Positions 38,176 through 46,179 of a stretch of 64,000 nt of DNA are shown here, one piece after another (position 1 is the first letter of the stretch; the number at the start of each line of letters is the position of its first letter). Source of the stretch: Paenibacillus endoradicis (GTDB lineage: Bacteria > Bacillota > Bacilli > Paenibacillales > Paenibacillaceae); NCBI RefSeq assembly GCF_024721975.1, contig NZ_JANQBB010000001.1, positions 372,001 through 436,000 on the forward strand, in the 5' to 3' direction. The notes beneath the pieces are model-generated. The model saw only the letters and a program-made list of their open reading frames with translations. It had not been told where the DNA came from and did not search any database. The position numbers and the translations under genes are program-made.

Positions 38176-38815
38176 AGTATCATTGGAACAACTTGCAAAA
38201 GATATTGCAACATCATTACTAGAAATTAAAGCAGTAGCGCTTCGCCCAAATGAGCCATTCACATGGACTTCTGGCATCAAATCACCTATTTATTGCGATA
38301 ATCGTCTTACAATGACTTATCCGGAAATTCGTGAAAAAGTAGCAGATGGATTTGTAACTTTGATCAAGGAATTGTATCCTGATGCCGAAGTGATTGCAGG
38401 TACTTCTACCGCTGGTATTCCACATGCTGCTTGGGTAGCTCAGAAAATGAATTTACCAATGGCTTATATTCGTGATAAAGCTAAAGGACATGGTAAGCAA
38501 AATCAAATCGAGGGTCGTGTCCTTCCAGGTCAAAAAGTTGTTGTAATCGAAGATTTGATTTCTACGGGTGGTAGTTCTTTGAAGGCTGCACTTGCAGTTC
38601 GTGAAGCTGGAGCAGAGCCGCTTGCAGTATTGGCTATCTTCACTTATCAGTTCCAATCTGCTATCGATGCTTTTGCAGAAGCTGGTATTCCACTACAAAC
38701 GATTTCAAATTATACTGCATTAATTGAGCAAGCTGTTGCCGCTGGCGAAATTGCTCAAGATGATGTAGCAGCACTTCAATCATGGAGAGCTAATCCGCAA
38801 GCATACGGTAACTAG
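38168..38815 (+). CDS. pyrE: Orotate phosphoribosyltransferase PyrE
   Basis: Joins orotate and PRPP to OMP. The PRPP loop [15 protein letters not shown] is near residue 123; [16 protein letters not shown] near 30 and the flexible-loop [14 protein letters not shown] near 102 match the family. 215 aa. The ATG overlaps the pyrF end by 8 bases. A terminator follows, closing the operon. pyrK and pyrD (dihydroorotate dehydrogenase) and pyrP are not in this operon. Confidence 0.96.
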   Translation: MSKVSLEQLAKDIATSLLEIKAVALRPNEPFTWTSGIKSPIYCDNRLTMTYPEIREKVADGFVTLIKELYPDAEVIAGTSTAGIPHAAWVAQKMNLPMAYIRDKAKGHGKQNQIEGRVLPGQKVVVIEDLISTGGSSLKAALAVREAGAEPLAVLAIFTYQFQSAIDAFAEAGIPLQTISNYTALIEQAVAAGEIAQDDVAALQSWRANPQAYGN

Positions 38816-38853
38816 AATTTAGTTATTATGTCTGCAACAAGGACAATATTACT

Positions 38854-38899
38854 AGACATTATCGTTTCAGCATCAATGAAATGATGATGTCTTTTTTTC
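38854..38899 (+). terminator. Terminator of the pyr operon
   Basis: AGACATTATCGTTTCA pairs with TGAAATGATGATGTCT with few mismatches, followed by seven T. Confidence 0.88.
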
Positions 38900-39067
38900 A
38901 GTTACTATAAGAGGAAGTGGGGCATTTACTATACGTGCATCTATGAATCCTTACTAGTAAATTAATTTTGTGAGAAAATTTTTAGAAAATAATAAAAAAG
39001 TTGTAACCTTTTCCAACTCTAAAACGTCTCTAATGTAGAATAAGTGTGAGGAGTGTCATGAGATTAT

Positions 39068-39787
39068 ATGAATGAACAGTTACATATTCAAGAAAATGAT
39101 GTCGAGTCTAGTCACACTCCACTATTAGAAGTGCGAGAAATGGAGCGAATCTTTCAAGTAGGCGGTAAGGAGCTCCATGTGCTAAAAGGACTTAATATGA
39201 CAGTTGAACGTCAACAACTTGTTATGTTAAAAGGCAGATCTGGCTCAGGGAAAACAACCCTTTTGAACAGTCTTGGTGGGTTAGATACTCCAAGTAGAGG
39301 GAGTATTTATTTCAATGGAAAACCGTTCGATACGTTGAGTGATAAGGCCAGGACATTAATTCGTCGTAATGAAATGGGCTTTATTTTTCAGGCGTTTGCA
39401 CTAATGCCATTATTATCTGCGTATGAGAATGTAGAACTTTCTTTAAGGATGGCGAATCGTCCTAAGAAAGAATGGAAAGAACGCGTTGAAGAATGCTTAA
39501 CACTGGTTGGACTTGAAAGACGTATGCATCACCGTCCTTACGAATTATCAGGTGGTGAACAACAACGTGTTGCTATAGCTAAATCTATTGCACATCGTCC
39601 GATTCTATTACTAGCAGATGAGCCTACTGCTGAACTAGATACTGCGATGTCAGCACAGGTAATGGCGTTATTTCAAAGTATTATTAAGTATGAACAAATT
39701 TCGATATGTATGACGACACATGATCCTACAATTTTGGAGGTTGCAGACCATGTTTATGAAATGGTGGATGGCAAATTTATCTCGTAA
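39068..39787 (+). CDS. ABC transporter ATP-binding protein (LolD/MacB type)
   Basis: 239-aa ATPase. Walker A GRSGSGKTT near residue 58, Q-loop FIFQAFALMPLLSAYEN, signature [14 protein letters not shown] near 158 and Walker B LLLADEPT near 180. The subfamily pairs with FtsX-like permeases (40821) for export or mechanotransmission. GAGGAG lies 14 bases before ATG 39068. A 5-codon frame starting at ATG 39058 overlaps the start, so reinitiation is possible. Overlaps the adaptor gene. Confidence 0.92.
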   Translation: MNEQLHIQENDVESSHTPLLEVREMERIFQVGGKELHVLKGLNMTVERQQLVMLKGRSGSGKTTLLNSLGGLDTPSRGSIYFNGKPFDTLSDKARTLIRRNEMGFIFQAFALMPLLSAYENVELSLRMANRPKKEWKERVEECLTLVGLERRMHHRPYELSGGEQQRVAIAKSIAHRPILLLADEPTAELDTAMSAQVMALFQSIIKYEQISICMTTHDPTILEVADHVYEMVDGKFIS

Positions 39788-40817
39788 AGCAAGTATATCA
39801 ATGGTTATTCTAGCACTATTATTAAGTGGTTGTAGTCTATTACCTAATGAAAAAGAAGAGGAAGTTATACCTGATATTATTCCTCCGAAAATCTCGCAAA
39901 AGCCAGAGTATACTGTGGCTACAAAAACATTAGAATCGGCAGTGACGCTAATTGGAAAAATTATCTCATTAGAAGAAGAAACAATGTATTTCACTAAAGG
40001 TGATCTCAATGTAAAAGATGTATATGTAAAGTCAGGTGATACCGTTACTGCTGGACAACTGATTGCAGAACTTGATGTAAGTGAACTGCAAAAAACTCTA
40101 CGCCTTGAAAGGTTAGCTTTCCAACGCGATGAACTGGCGATGAAGGAGTTACTTCGTACAAGAGATGAGATGGATCAAGCTGATTATGAATCTCAACGCA
40201 TTGCATTTGAAGAAAAAAGACAGAAGCTATCTGATATGGAAGTTGAAATTTCAAAAGGTGCAATTACTGCGCCGTTCTCAGGAACGATTGTTTCGCTTAC
40301 TGTGAAAAAAGGTGATCTTGTTAAAGCTTATGCTCCAATTGCTATTGTAGCGAATACATCACTACTTGTTCCAGGAGCTAAATTAACAAAAACTGAGCAA
40401 GAAAAAGTAGCGATTGGTATGGAAGCAACCGTATCTATCAGTAACGGTGGTTCGATCACAGGGAAAATTAAGCAACTTCCTAACAAATCCACGGAATCAT
40501 CTTCAGGTGGAGAAGGATCAGGTGGTGCTGCCAGTGGCATTGATCGTATCGAAGATTATATGATTGTACAGATCGATAAGTTGCCAGAAGGCGCAGCTAG
40601 AGGTCTTACTGCTTCTATTAAAGTCGTAACTAGTCGTACAAAGGATGCAATTGTAATCCCACCGTCCGCACTAAGAAGTATTGGTAATCGAACTTACGTA
40701 CAAGTGGTGGACAAGGATGGGAAACGAGAAGTTGACGTGGAAGTCGGACAGCAGACTCCTACTGATGTCGAAATTTTACAAGGCTTAACGCCTGGTCAGA
40801 AAGTAGTAGGGAGATAA
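39750..40817 (+). CDS. Lipoprotein HlyD/RND-type efflux adaptor
   Basis: About 355 aa. A type II signal (MVILALLLSGC, lipid cysteine near residue 28) is followed by a biotinyl-lipoyl-like domain (VYVKSGDTVTAGQLIAELD), a short alpha hairpin (KTLRLERLAFQRDELAMKEL) and beta-barrel parts (APFSGTIVSLTVKKGDLV). It links the ABC permease to an extracytoplasmic route. ATG 39750 is 9 bases from GGAGG (39736-39740); the frame opens at 39720 without a site. Starts inside the ATPase gene (38-base overlap). Confidence 0.88.
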   Translation: MFMKWWMANLSRKASISMVILALLLSGCSLLPNEKEEEVIPDIIPPKISQKPEYTVATKTLESAVTLIGKIISLEEETMYFTKGDLNVKDVYVKSGDTVTAGQLIAELDVSELQKTLRLERLAFQRDELAMKELLRTRDEMDQADYESQRIAFEEKRQKLSDMEVEISKGAITAPFSGTIVSLTVKKGDLVKAYAPIAIVANTSLLVPGAKLTKTEQEKVAIGMEATVSISNGGSITGKIKQLPNKSTESSSGGEGSGGAASGIDRIEDYMIVQIDKLPEGAARGLTASIKVVTSRTKDAIVIPPSALRSIGNRTYVQVVDKDGKREVDVEVGQQTPTDVEILQGLTPGQKVVGR

Positions 40818-40820
40818 GAT

Positions 40821-43733
40821 ATGGGTATACCCTTCTTTCGCTTTATTTTCCGTAAAATGTGGAATACTCGTTGGCTAACATTAAGTACTTTATTAGGACT
40901 TATTGTTGCTGTCGCATTTGCCACAAGTATTCCAATGTACGCTGATGGAGCATTAAAACGAGTTATTGCACAACAATTGAAGGTAGATAGTGAAAGTAAA
41001 CCTGCAGGTTCATTAATGATGAAGTATCAAGGTGTACCTTCAAATGGGAATAACTTGGATGGTTTGCTTTCAGTTGAGAAGTACATACAAGAAAATATCC
41101 CTAAAACGATTGGTTTTCCACATGATATTTTCGTACAACAATACGCCATTCGACCAAGTAATGTAACTCCTGTCTTTCCTGATAAGGTCGATGCGAGTCG
41201 CACACGTTCATTGAGTATTCAATCAATGAGTGGTTTAAAAGATCAAAATGAACTTGTTCAAGGTCAATGGTTCAGTGACAAGCTTACCGACAAAGGTGTT
41301 TTGGAAGCTGTAATGATTGAGGAAGGCATGTACCGTAATGATGTACATGTAGGCGATCTATTCTATTATCGTGCAGATAATAGCAAACAAATCGTCGTAC
41401 AAATCGTTGGTATTGTGTCACCACTCGATGTCTCAGATGCCTATTGGGCGCAAGGTATAGAATCGCAATTCGGTACATTATTTGTCGACGAAAAATTATT
41501 TCAAGAAGAAATATTGAAAAAGCAAAATATCTTTTTACAGTCTGCAACTTGGTATTATTCATTTGATCTTTCTACAATAAAGAGCAGTCAAATTAATGAA
41601 CTGGCATCCACTTTAAATCGTCTGGATATTGAATTGTACCAACGACTTAAAGATACGAAAGTAGAGCAGTCATTCGCAGAGACGCTGAAAGAATTCCGTA
41701 AGCAAAGTAATGAATTACAAACGATGTTATTTACTTTAGCTGCTCCTATGCTTGCAATGGTTATTTATTTCATTATGATGAATGCGAGACAATCGCTAGA
41801 TAAACAACGCAGTGATATTGCTGTTCTTCGTAGTAGAGGTGCTGGAACAAGGCAAATTGTAGGGATGTATGTTGTAGAGAGTATAATGCTCGGCATTGTT
41901 GCTCTCGTTATCGGACCGTTAATTGGTTGGTATATGTCAAAAAGTATTGGTTCTGCAGACGGATTTTTATCCTTTGTCAATCGAAAATCAATTACGATAG
42001 GATTTTCAGTTGAAACGATAATTGCAGGCGTTATAGCTGTTATCGTCGCATTATTAGCGACAATTATACCTGCTGTACAGTACGCAAGAGCTTCAATTGT
42101 TAGTTACAAGCAAGACTTAGCACGATCTGATAAAAAGCCATTTTGGCAAAAATGGTATCTTGATATCATATTGGTACTTGTTACCGTCTACGGTTGGTAT
42201 TTATTCAATGAACGCCAACTACTTACGCTTAATTCAGGCGTTTCAAGTGATCAAATGCAGATACAACCATTTTTATTCTTTGTACCTGCGATAGCGATTT
42301 TTGCACTTGGTTTACTATGTCTTAGAATTTTCCCTTGGATATTAGCATTTTGCAATTGGCTGGGTAAGAGGTACTTACCTGTATCTTCTTACTTAACGTT
42401 AACACAATTATCTCGATCATCTAAAGGTTACTATCCGTTGATGACACTACTAATTCTAACGATCGGTCTAGGAGTTTATAATGCTTCGGCAGCTCGGACG
42501 ATAGACTTGAACTCGACGGAACGAACTCTTTACAAAAATGGTGCTGATGTTATTATACAAACCAATTGGGGTGGTATACCCGAAAAAATTACTACTACCA
42601 AACCTGATGAAGGTAACAATGGCGGTAATAATGGTGGTAATAACGGAGGTAATAACGGAGGTAATAATGGAGGTAACGGCGGAAACGGTGGTGGAAACGG
42701 CGGAGGCGGTGGGAACAATAACCAACCTCAAAAATTACTGTATACAGAACCCCCATTCGAAGTATTCCGTTCTAGTCCTGGCGTAGAAAATGCAACAAGG
42801 GTACTTCAGTCAAAAAACAATATTATAGTATCGGGTAAGACCGTTGGTAAAGGTACGATTATGGGAATTGATAATAAAGATTTCTATGATGTAGCTTGGT
42901 TCGGAGAAGATTTATATGATGTCGATCCAGCATATTACTTATCATTCCTTGGATTGGCTGAGCATGGTGCACTTATACCTGAAAATATAGCTGAAAAATA
43001 TCAACTTAAGTTAGGAGATATCGTTTCTGTTAGTTTCACAGATGGAACATTAGAGTTTACTGTGCAAGGTATCGTACCGTTTTGGCCTAATCTATATCCA
43101 GATAGTGAACCATTCTTAATCGCTAACTTGGATTATATTTATGATCAATTACCTCTAATTCCTTATGAAGTATGGGTAAAGATGGAGCCCGATGCGCTTG
43201 TTGCTCCATTACTTGAAAATCTAGCTGCGAATAAATTAGATGTAGTTACATGGAAAGATGTACGTAATGATCTACTTATTCAATCGAAATTACCGACAAG
43301 AGGTGGCGTATTTGGAATTTTAAGTCTTGGATTCCTCGTTACGATTGCGGTTACTTTAGCAGGTTATCTACTATACTGGTTCTTCAATTTGTCAGGTAGG
43401 GTTGTTCAATTTGGTGTACTTCGTGCCATGGGACTATCGAAGTCACAGTTAACTAGCATGTTGCTAATTGAACAAATCTTAACTGCTGGACTTGCAATTG
43501 GACTTGGATTTGGTATAGGAAAAGTTGTAAGCTACATCTTCTTACCATTTTTACAATCAGCAGACAATGCCTCAGAAATGGTTCCACCATTCCGCGTTAT
43601 CTTCCAAGCTAGCGATACGAATCAATTGATGCTAGTCGTGCTTGTGATGATGTTAATTGGTGCGACGTTCTTACTCCTTCATATCAAAAAGCTTAAAGTG
43701 CATCAAGCTGTGAAAATGGGAGAGGAGCGATAA
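40821..43733 (+). CDS. FtsX-like ABC transporter permease with Gly/Asn-rich insert
   Basis: 970 aa. One N-terminal membrane segment (residues 17-37), a large extracytoplasmic domain, then FtsX membrane blocks near residues 300-430 and 835-960, plus extra segments around 445-550. A low-complexity insert of Gly and Asn (residues about 593-633), encoded by a 12-base tandem repeat, splits the second outer domain. Type VII ABC fold proteins do not transport through the membrane but move outer ligands; the exact cargo is unknown. GGGAG precedes ATG 40821. Confidence 0.88.
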   Translation: MGIPFFRFIFRKMWNTRWLTLSTLLGLIVAVAFATSIPMYADGALKRVIAQQLKVDSESKPAGSLMMKYQGVPSNGNNLDGLLSVEKYIQENIPKTIGFPHDIFVQQYAIRPSNVTPVFPDKVDASRTRSLSIQSMSGLKDQNELVQGQWFSDKLTDKGVLEAVMIEEGMYRNDVHVGDLFYYRADNSKQIVVQIVGIVSPLDVSDAYWAQGIESQFGTLFVDEKLFQEEILKKQNIFLQSATWYYSFDLSTIKSSQINELASTLNRLDIELYQRLKDTKVEQSFAETLKEFRKQSNELQTMLFTLAAPMLAMVIYFIMMNARQSLDKQRSDIAVLRSRGAGTRQIVGMYVVESIMLGIVALVIGPLIGWYMSKSIGSADGFLSFVNRKSITIGFSVETIIAGVIAVIVALLATIIPAVQYARASIVSYKQDLARSDKKPFWQKWYLDIILVLVTVYGWYLFNERQLLTLNSGVSSDQMQIQPFLFFVPAIAIFALGLLCLRIFPWILAFCNWLGKRYLPVSSYLTLTQLSRSSKGYYPLMTLLILTIGLGVYNASAARTIDLNSTERTLYKNGADVIIQTNWGGIPEKITTTKPDEGNNGGNNGGNNGGNNGGNNGGNGGNGGGNGGGGGNNNQPQKLLYTEPPFEVFRSSPGVENATRVLQSKNNIIVSGKTVGKGTIMGIDNKDFYDVAWFGEDLYDVDPAYYLSFLGLAEHGALIPENIAEKYQLKLGDIVSVSFTDGTLEFTVQGIVPFWPNLYPDSEPFLIANLDYIYDQLPLIPYEVWVKMEPDALVAPLLENLAANKLDVVTWKDVRNDLLIQSKLPTRGGVFGILSLGFLVTIAVTLAGYLLYWFFNLSGRVVQFGVLRAMGLSKSQLTSMLLIEQILTAGLAIGLGFGIGKVVSYIFLPFLQSADNASEMVPPFRVIFQASDTNQLMLVVLVMMLIGATFLLLHIKKLKVHQAVKMGEER
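42613..42716 (+). repeat. 12-base tandem repeat coding for a GGNN linker
   Basis: Units of the type GGTAATAACGGA repeat about four times, then degenerate into GGC/GGT/AAC codons. The unit is a multiple of three, so length changes keep the permease frame. Confidence 0.8.
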
Positions 43734-43736
43734 ATC

Positions 43737-44630
43737 ATGATCTATTGTGAAGGTTTAGTAAAAATATATAAAACTGACGACTTGGAAGTTGTCGCTCTAC
43801 AGGGCTTGAACTTAACCGTAGAGAAGGGCGAATTGATGGCTATTATCGGAAATAGTGGTAGTGGTAAATCAACGCTCTTAAATACGCTAGGTGGCTTAGA
43901 TCGTCCGTCTGCAGGTCAAGTTAAAGTTGGTCCTTGGGATCTACTGAAGATGACTGAGGAAGAACGAGTAAGTTACAAACGCGATACAGTCGGATTTATC
44001 TGGCAAAATAACGCACGAAATTTATTACCTTATTTAACTGCATTAGAAAATGTTGAAATGCCAATGATGCTTTCTGGAAAGTTGGATCGTGCATATGCGA
44101 TGCAACTTCTAGAATGGGTCGGTTTGAAACATCGAATTCATAATAAACTGCACCAGCTTTCAGGCGGTGAGCAGCAGCGTGTGGCAATAGCAATCTCATT
44201 GTCTAATCGTCCAGAGCTTCTATTAGCAGATGAGCCTACAGGGTCGGTAGATACAGCGACATCAGATATGATTATGAATATTTTCCGTAAGCTTAATAAG
44301 GAGATCGGTGTCACGATTGTTATCGTTACACATGATATGACTTTGGCCAGTCAAGTTGACCGCGTAGTTGCGATCAGAGACGGATTAACAAGTACGGAGT
44401 TTGTAAAACATAATCCAGAGATCGGATCGCATGGGGAAGGTTTTGTATCGCTATCAGCTCATACATCACAAAATGAGCATGTTGCTTATGTGGTCGTAGA
44501 TAAAGTTGGTCGTCTGCAAGTTCCGAGAGAATACTTGAAATCAATGGATATTAAAGATAAAGTATTAATGGAATTTGATGGTGAGAAGATTACGATTAGA
44601 GCTCCACATAAAGTTCAGACTGAGGAATAA
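43737..44630 (+). CDS. ABC transporter ATP-binding protein with AbrB-like C-terminal domain
   Basis: 297 aa. Residues 1-220 are a LolD/MacB-type ATPase: Walker [10 protein letters not shown] near 38, signature [14 protein letters not shown] near 142 and Walker [13 protein letters not shown] near 164. Residues about 253-292 ([19 protein letters not shown] and [14 protein letters not shown]) look like a SpoVT/AbrB swapped-hairpin domain, unusual on an ABC ATPase. It starts 4 bases after the permease stop. Two ATPases may form a heterodimer or alternate on the same permease. Confidence 0.9.
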   Translation: MIYCEGLVKIYKTDDLEVVALQGLNLTVEKGELMAIIGNSGSGKSTLLNTLGGLDRPSAGQVKVGPWDLLKMTEEERVSYKRDTVGFIWQNNARNLLPYLTALENVEMPMMLSGKLDRAYAMQLLEWVGLKHRIHNKLHQLSGGEQQRVAIAISLSNRPELLLADEPTGSVDTATSDMIMNIFRKLNKEIGVTIVIVTHDMTLASQVDRVVAIRDGLTSTEFVKHNPEIGSHGEGFVSLSAHTSQNEHVAYVVVDKVGRLQVPREYLKSMDIKDKVLMEFDGEKITIRAPHKVQTEE

Positions 44631-44645
44631 GCTGTTTAACTAATT

Positions 44646-44723
44646 TTGTCCCCTTATAGAAAGCGGTGTAGATAGAGTTCGAGAAAGTTGAACTCATCAC
44701 TGTTAACTATGAGGGGATTTTTT
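44646..44723 (+). terminator. Terminator of the ABC operon
   Basis: TCCCCTTATAG pairs with CTATGAGGGGA and is followed by six T. An inner arm GAGTTC/GAACTC makes a branched fold. Confidence 0.7.
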
Positions 44724-44812
44724 AATATTTATAAAATAGTAATAAAGATAATATGATTATTTTGTGTTTGCATGATTTTGTTAATAATGGGTAATCTATC
44801 GTTATCTTTGGC

Positions 44813-44879
44813 TCATGCTTCCGAAGCAACTTTTCGTTACTAGGAAGTCAATCAAGGAGAAATGAAAAGTTTTAGGAGG
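44813..44879 (+). repeat. Hairpin-SD repeat, single unit before a 60-aa gene
   Basis: GCTTCCGAAGC, AACTTTTCGTT (44828-44838) paired with AATGAAAAGTT (44861-44871) with one G-U, then TTTTAGGAGG. The GCTT-CCG-AAGC stem is perfect here. Confidence 0.8.
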
Positions 44880-44888
44880 TAACAATAG

Positions 44889-45071
44889 ATGTGGATATAT
44901 TGGATTAGATTATATGAATCAAAATTTCAAGCTAGTTGTGTCGTGCAGAGAATGGAGAATGACTATTGGATGTATGGTCTTGATTGTCCTCAAGAAATTG
45001 AAATTTTTAAATCATTAAAGGGAAGGTATGGTGTAAAGTATTTATTAAATAAATCCCGTAAATTAATATAG
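44889..45071 (+). CDS. Small uncharacterised protein (60 aa)
   Basis: Not recognised. It starts 8 bases after GGAGG supplied by a hairpin-SD repeat, which makes translation likely. Begins MWIYWIRLYESKFQASCVVQ and ends in a basic tail (RYGVKYLLNKSRKLI). Two cysteines; no signal peptide or membrane segment. Stands alone between the ABC operon terminator and the tRNA cluster. Confidence 0.6.
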   Translation: MWIYWIRLYESKFQASCVVQRMENDYWMYGLDCPQEIEIFKSLKGRYGVKYLLNKSRKLI

Positions 45072-45157
45072 TATATGAAACAAACCAAAATAAAACATAA
45101 CAAAACTGTTAAATTTTATGCTTTAAAATAAAGAAAATAAAAATTATTAAAAAATGC

Positions 45158-45187
45158 TTGACGTAATATAGTCGGATGTTGTATATT
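45158..45187 (+). promoter_or_regulatory. tRNA cluster promoter
   Basis: TTGACG (45158-45163), 18-base spacer, TATATT (45182-45187), about 35 bases before the first tRNA. Confidence 0.65.
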
Positions 45188-45228
45188 AATACATGTCGCC
45201 GTTGCGATAACGTAAGAAATGGCAATGA

Positions 45229-45304
45229 CGCGGGGTGGAGCAGTTGGCAGCTCGTCGGGCTCATAACCCGAAGGTCACAGGTTCAAGTCCTGTCCCCGCA
45301 ACCA
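45229..45304 (+). tRNA. tRNA-fMet (CAT), initiator
   Basis: Full cloverleaf with encoded CCA. Initiator marks: first base C unpaired against A (CGCGGGG/CCCCGCA) and three G-C pairs in the anticodon stem (TCGGG CTCATAA CCCGA). Confidence 0.93.
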
Positions 45305-45340
45305 ACCTTTGGACATAATGAGTCATCATTATATTATCAA

Positions 45341-45417
45341 GGGCCCTTAGTTCAGCTGGTTAGAGCAGTCGGCTCATAACCGATTTGTCGGGGGTTCGAG
45401 TCCCTCAGGGCCCACCA
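45341..45417 (+). tRNA. tRNA with CAT anticodon, probably Ile2 (lysidine type)
   Basis: Cloverleaf GGGCCCT...AGGGCCC with encoded CCA; anticodon loop CTCATAA. The loop and stem resemble Bacillus tRNA-Ile(CAU), read as AUA after lysidine modification, rather than elongator Met. Confidence 0.8.
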
Positions 45418-45433
45418 TTAGTTACATACCCTT

Positions 45434-45522
45434 GCCGGGGTGGCGGAACTGGCAGACGCACAGGACTTAAAATCCTGCGGTAGGTGACTACCGTACCGGT
45501 TCGATTCCGGTCCTCGGCACCA
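45434..45522 (+). tRNA. tRNA-Leu (TAA), copy 1
   Basis: 89 bases, long variable arm, CCA encoded; anticodon loop CTTAAAA. Confidence 0.95.
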
Positions 45523-45575
45523 TTTTTTACTTGCAATACTGATTTTTCAATTGAATATTGTATACATAGTACTAC

Positions 45576-45664
45576 GCCGGGGTGGCGGAACTGGCAGACG
45601 CACAGGACTTAAAATCCTGCGGTAGGTGACTACCGTACCGGTTCGATTCCGGTCCTCGGCACCA
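45576..45664 (+). tRNA. tRNA-Leu (TAA), copy 2
   Basis: Identical over 89 bases to the copy at 45434, with a different 53-base spacer before it. A terminator follows. Confidence 0.95.
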
Positions 45665-45714
45665 TTTAATTTATCAGATTTACACTATTATGTAGCAATT
45701 TCATTGAATAATCC

Positions 45715-45749
45715 AAACCTCTTCAAGCTTAGCTTGAAGAGGTTTTTTT
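45715..45749 (+). terminator. Terminator of the tRNA cluster
   Basis: AACCTCTTCAAGC, loop TTA, GCTTGAAGAGGTT, then T run. Confidence 0.93.
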
Positions 45750-45940
45750 GTTGCTCTTTTAGATGTTCTGGACTTATGCGTAACTTGGAGTAGTTAATTA
45801 TTTCTGATCGTGTGAAGTAAGATTCCTTTAATAGTAAAGGTTGTATTGTCAATAGTTTTTAGATGGAATGAAAGAAAAATTTTAGAATATGGACAAAATT
45901 TGACAAATGAGAGAATTATCATAAATATTTCAAAATAGTA

Positions 45941-46063
45941 TTGACGGAAGAGAAGTTTATGGGATATTATCACTGAGGATGATAATTATTCTCAAAATTC
46001 TCAATTAGCAGTTTTCACGGCTAATATTTTTTTGAGTCATCAGTGAGAATGATAATCATTAAT
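45941..46063 (+). promoter_or_regulatory. Promoter and two Fur-box-like operators of the SLH-NEAT gene
   Basis: TTGACG (45941-45946), 18-base spacer, TATTAT (45965-45970). TGAGGATGATAATTATTCTC (from 45974) is a near-perfect palindrome at the likely start site, and GAGAATGATAATCATTAAT (46045-46063) matches 16 of 19 positions of the Fur consensus. Iron-responsive repression is expected. The rest of the 45665-46179 gap is AT-rich with the tRNA terminator. Confidence 0.75.
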
Positions 46064-46179
46064 TATATTAATCAGGAATTCGATAGCTTAAACTATTTTA
46101 CCAGCTCTTATCTAAGAAGTTGGATGAATTGATTGAGCAGTAGAATTCACTACATGATATTCAGAGGAGAAGATTAGAA

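Noticed and set aside
42468..42786. Overlapping frames opposite and beside the permease insert
   Set aside because: They are translations of the 12-base repeat in other frames and have low-complexity products.
45176..45379. 67-codon frame across the first two tRNAs
   Set aside because: Overlaps clear tRNA genes.
45434..45664. Possible integration site at the duplicated tRNA-Leu
   Set aside because: Both copies are complete with no integrase or foreign DNA between; simple tandem duplication.
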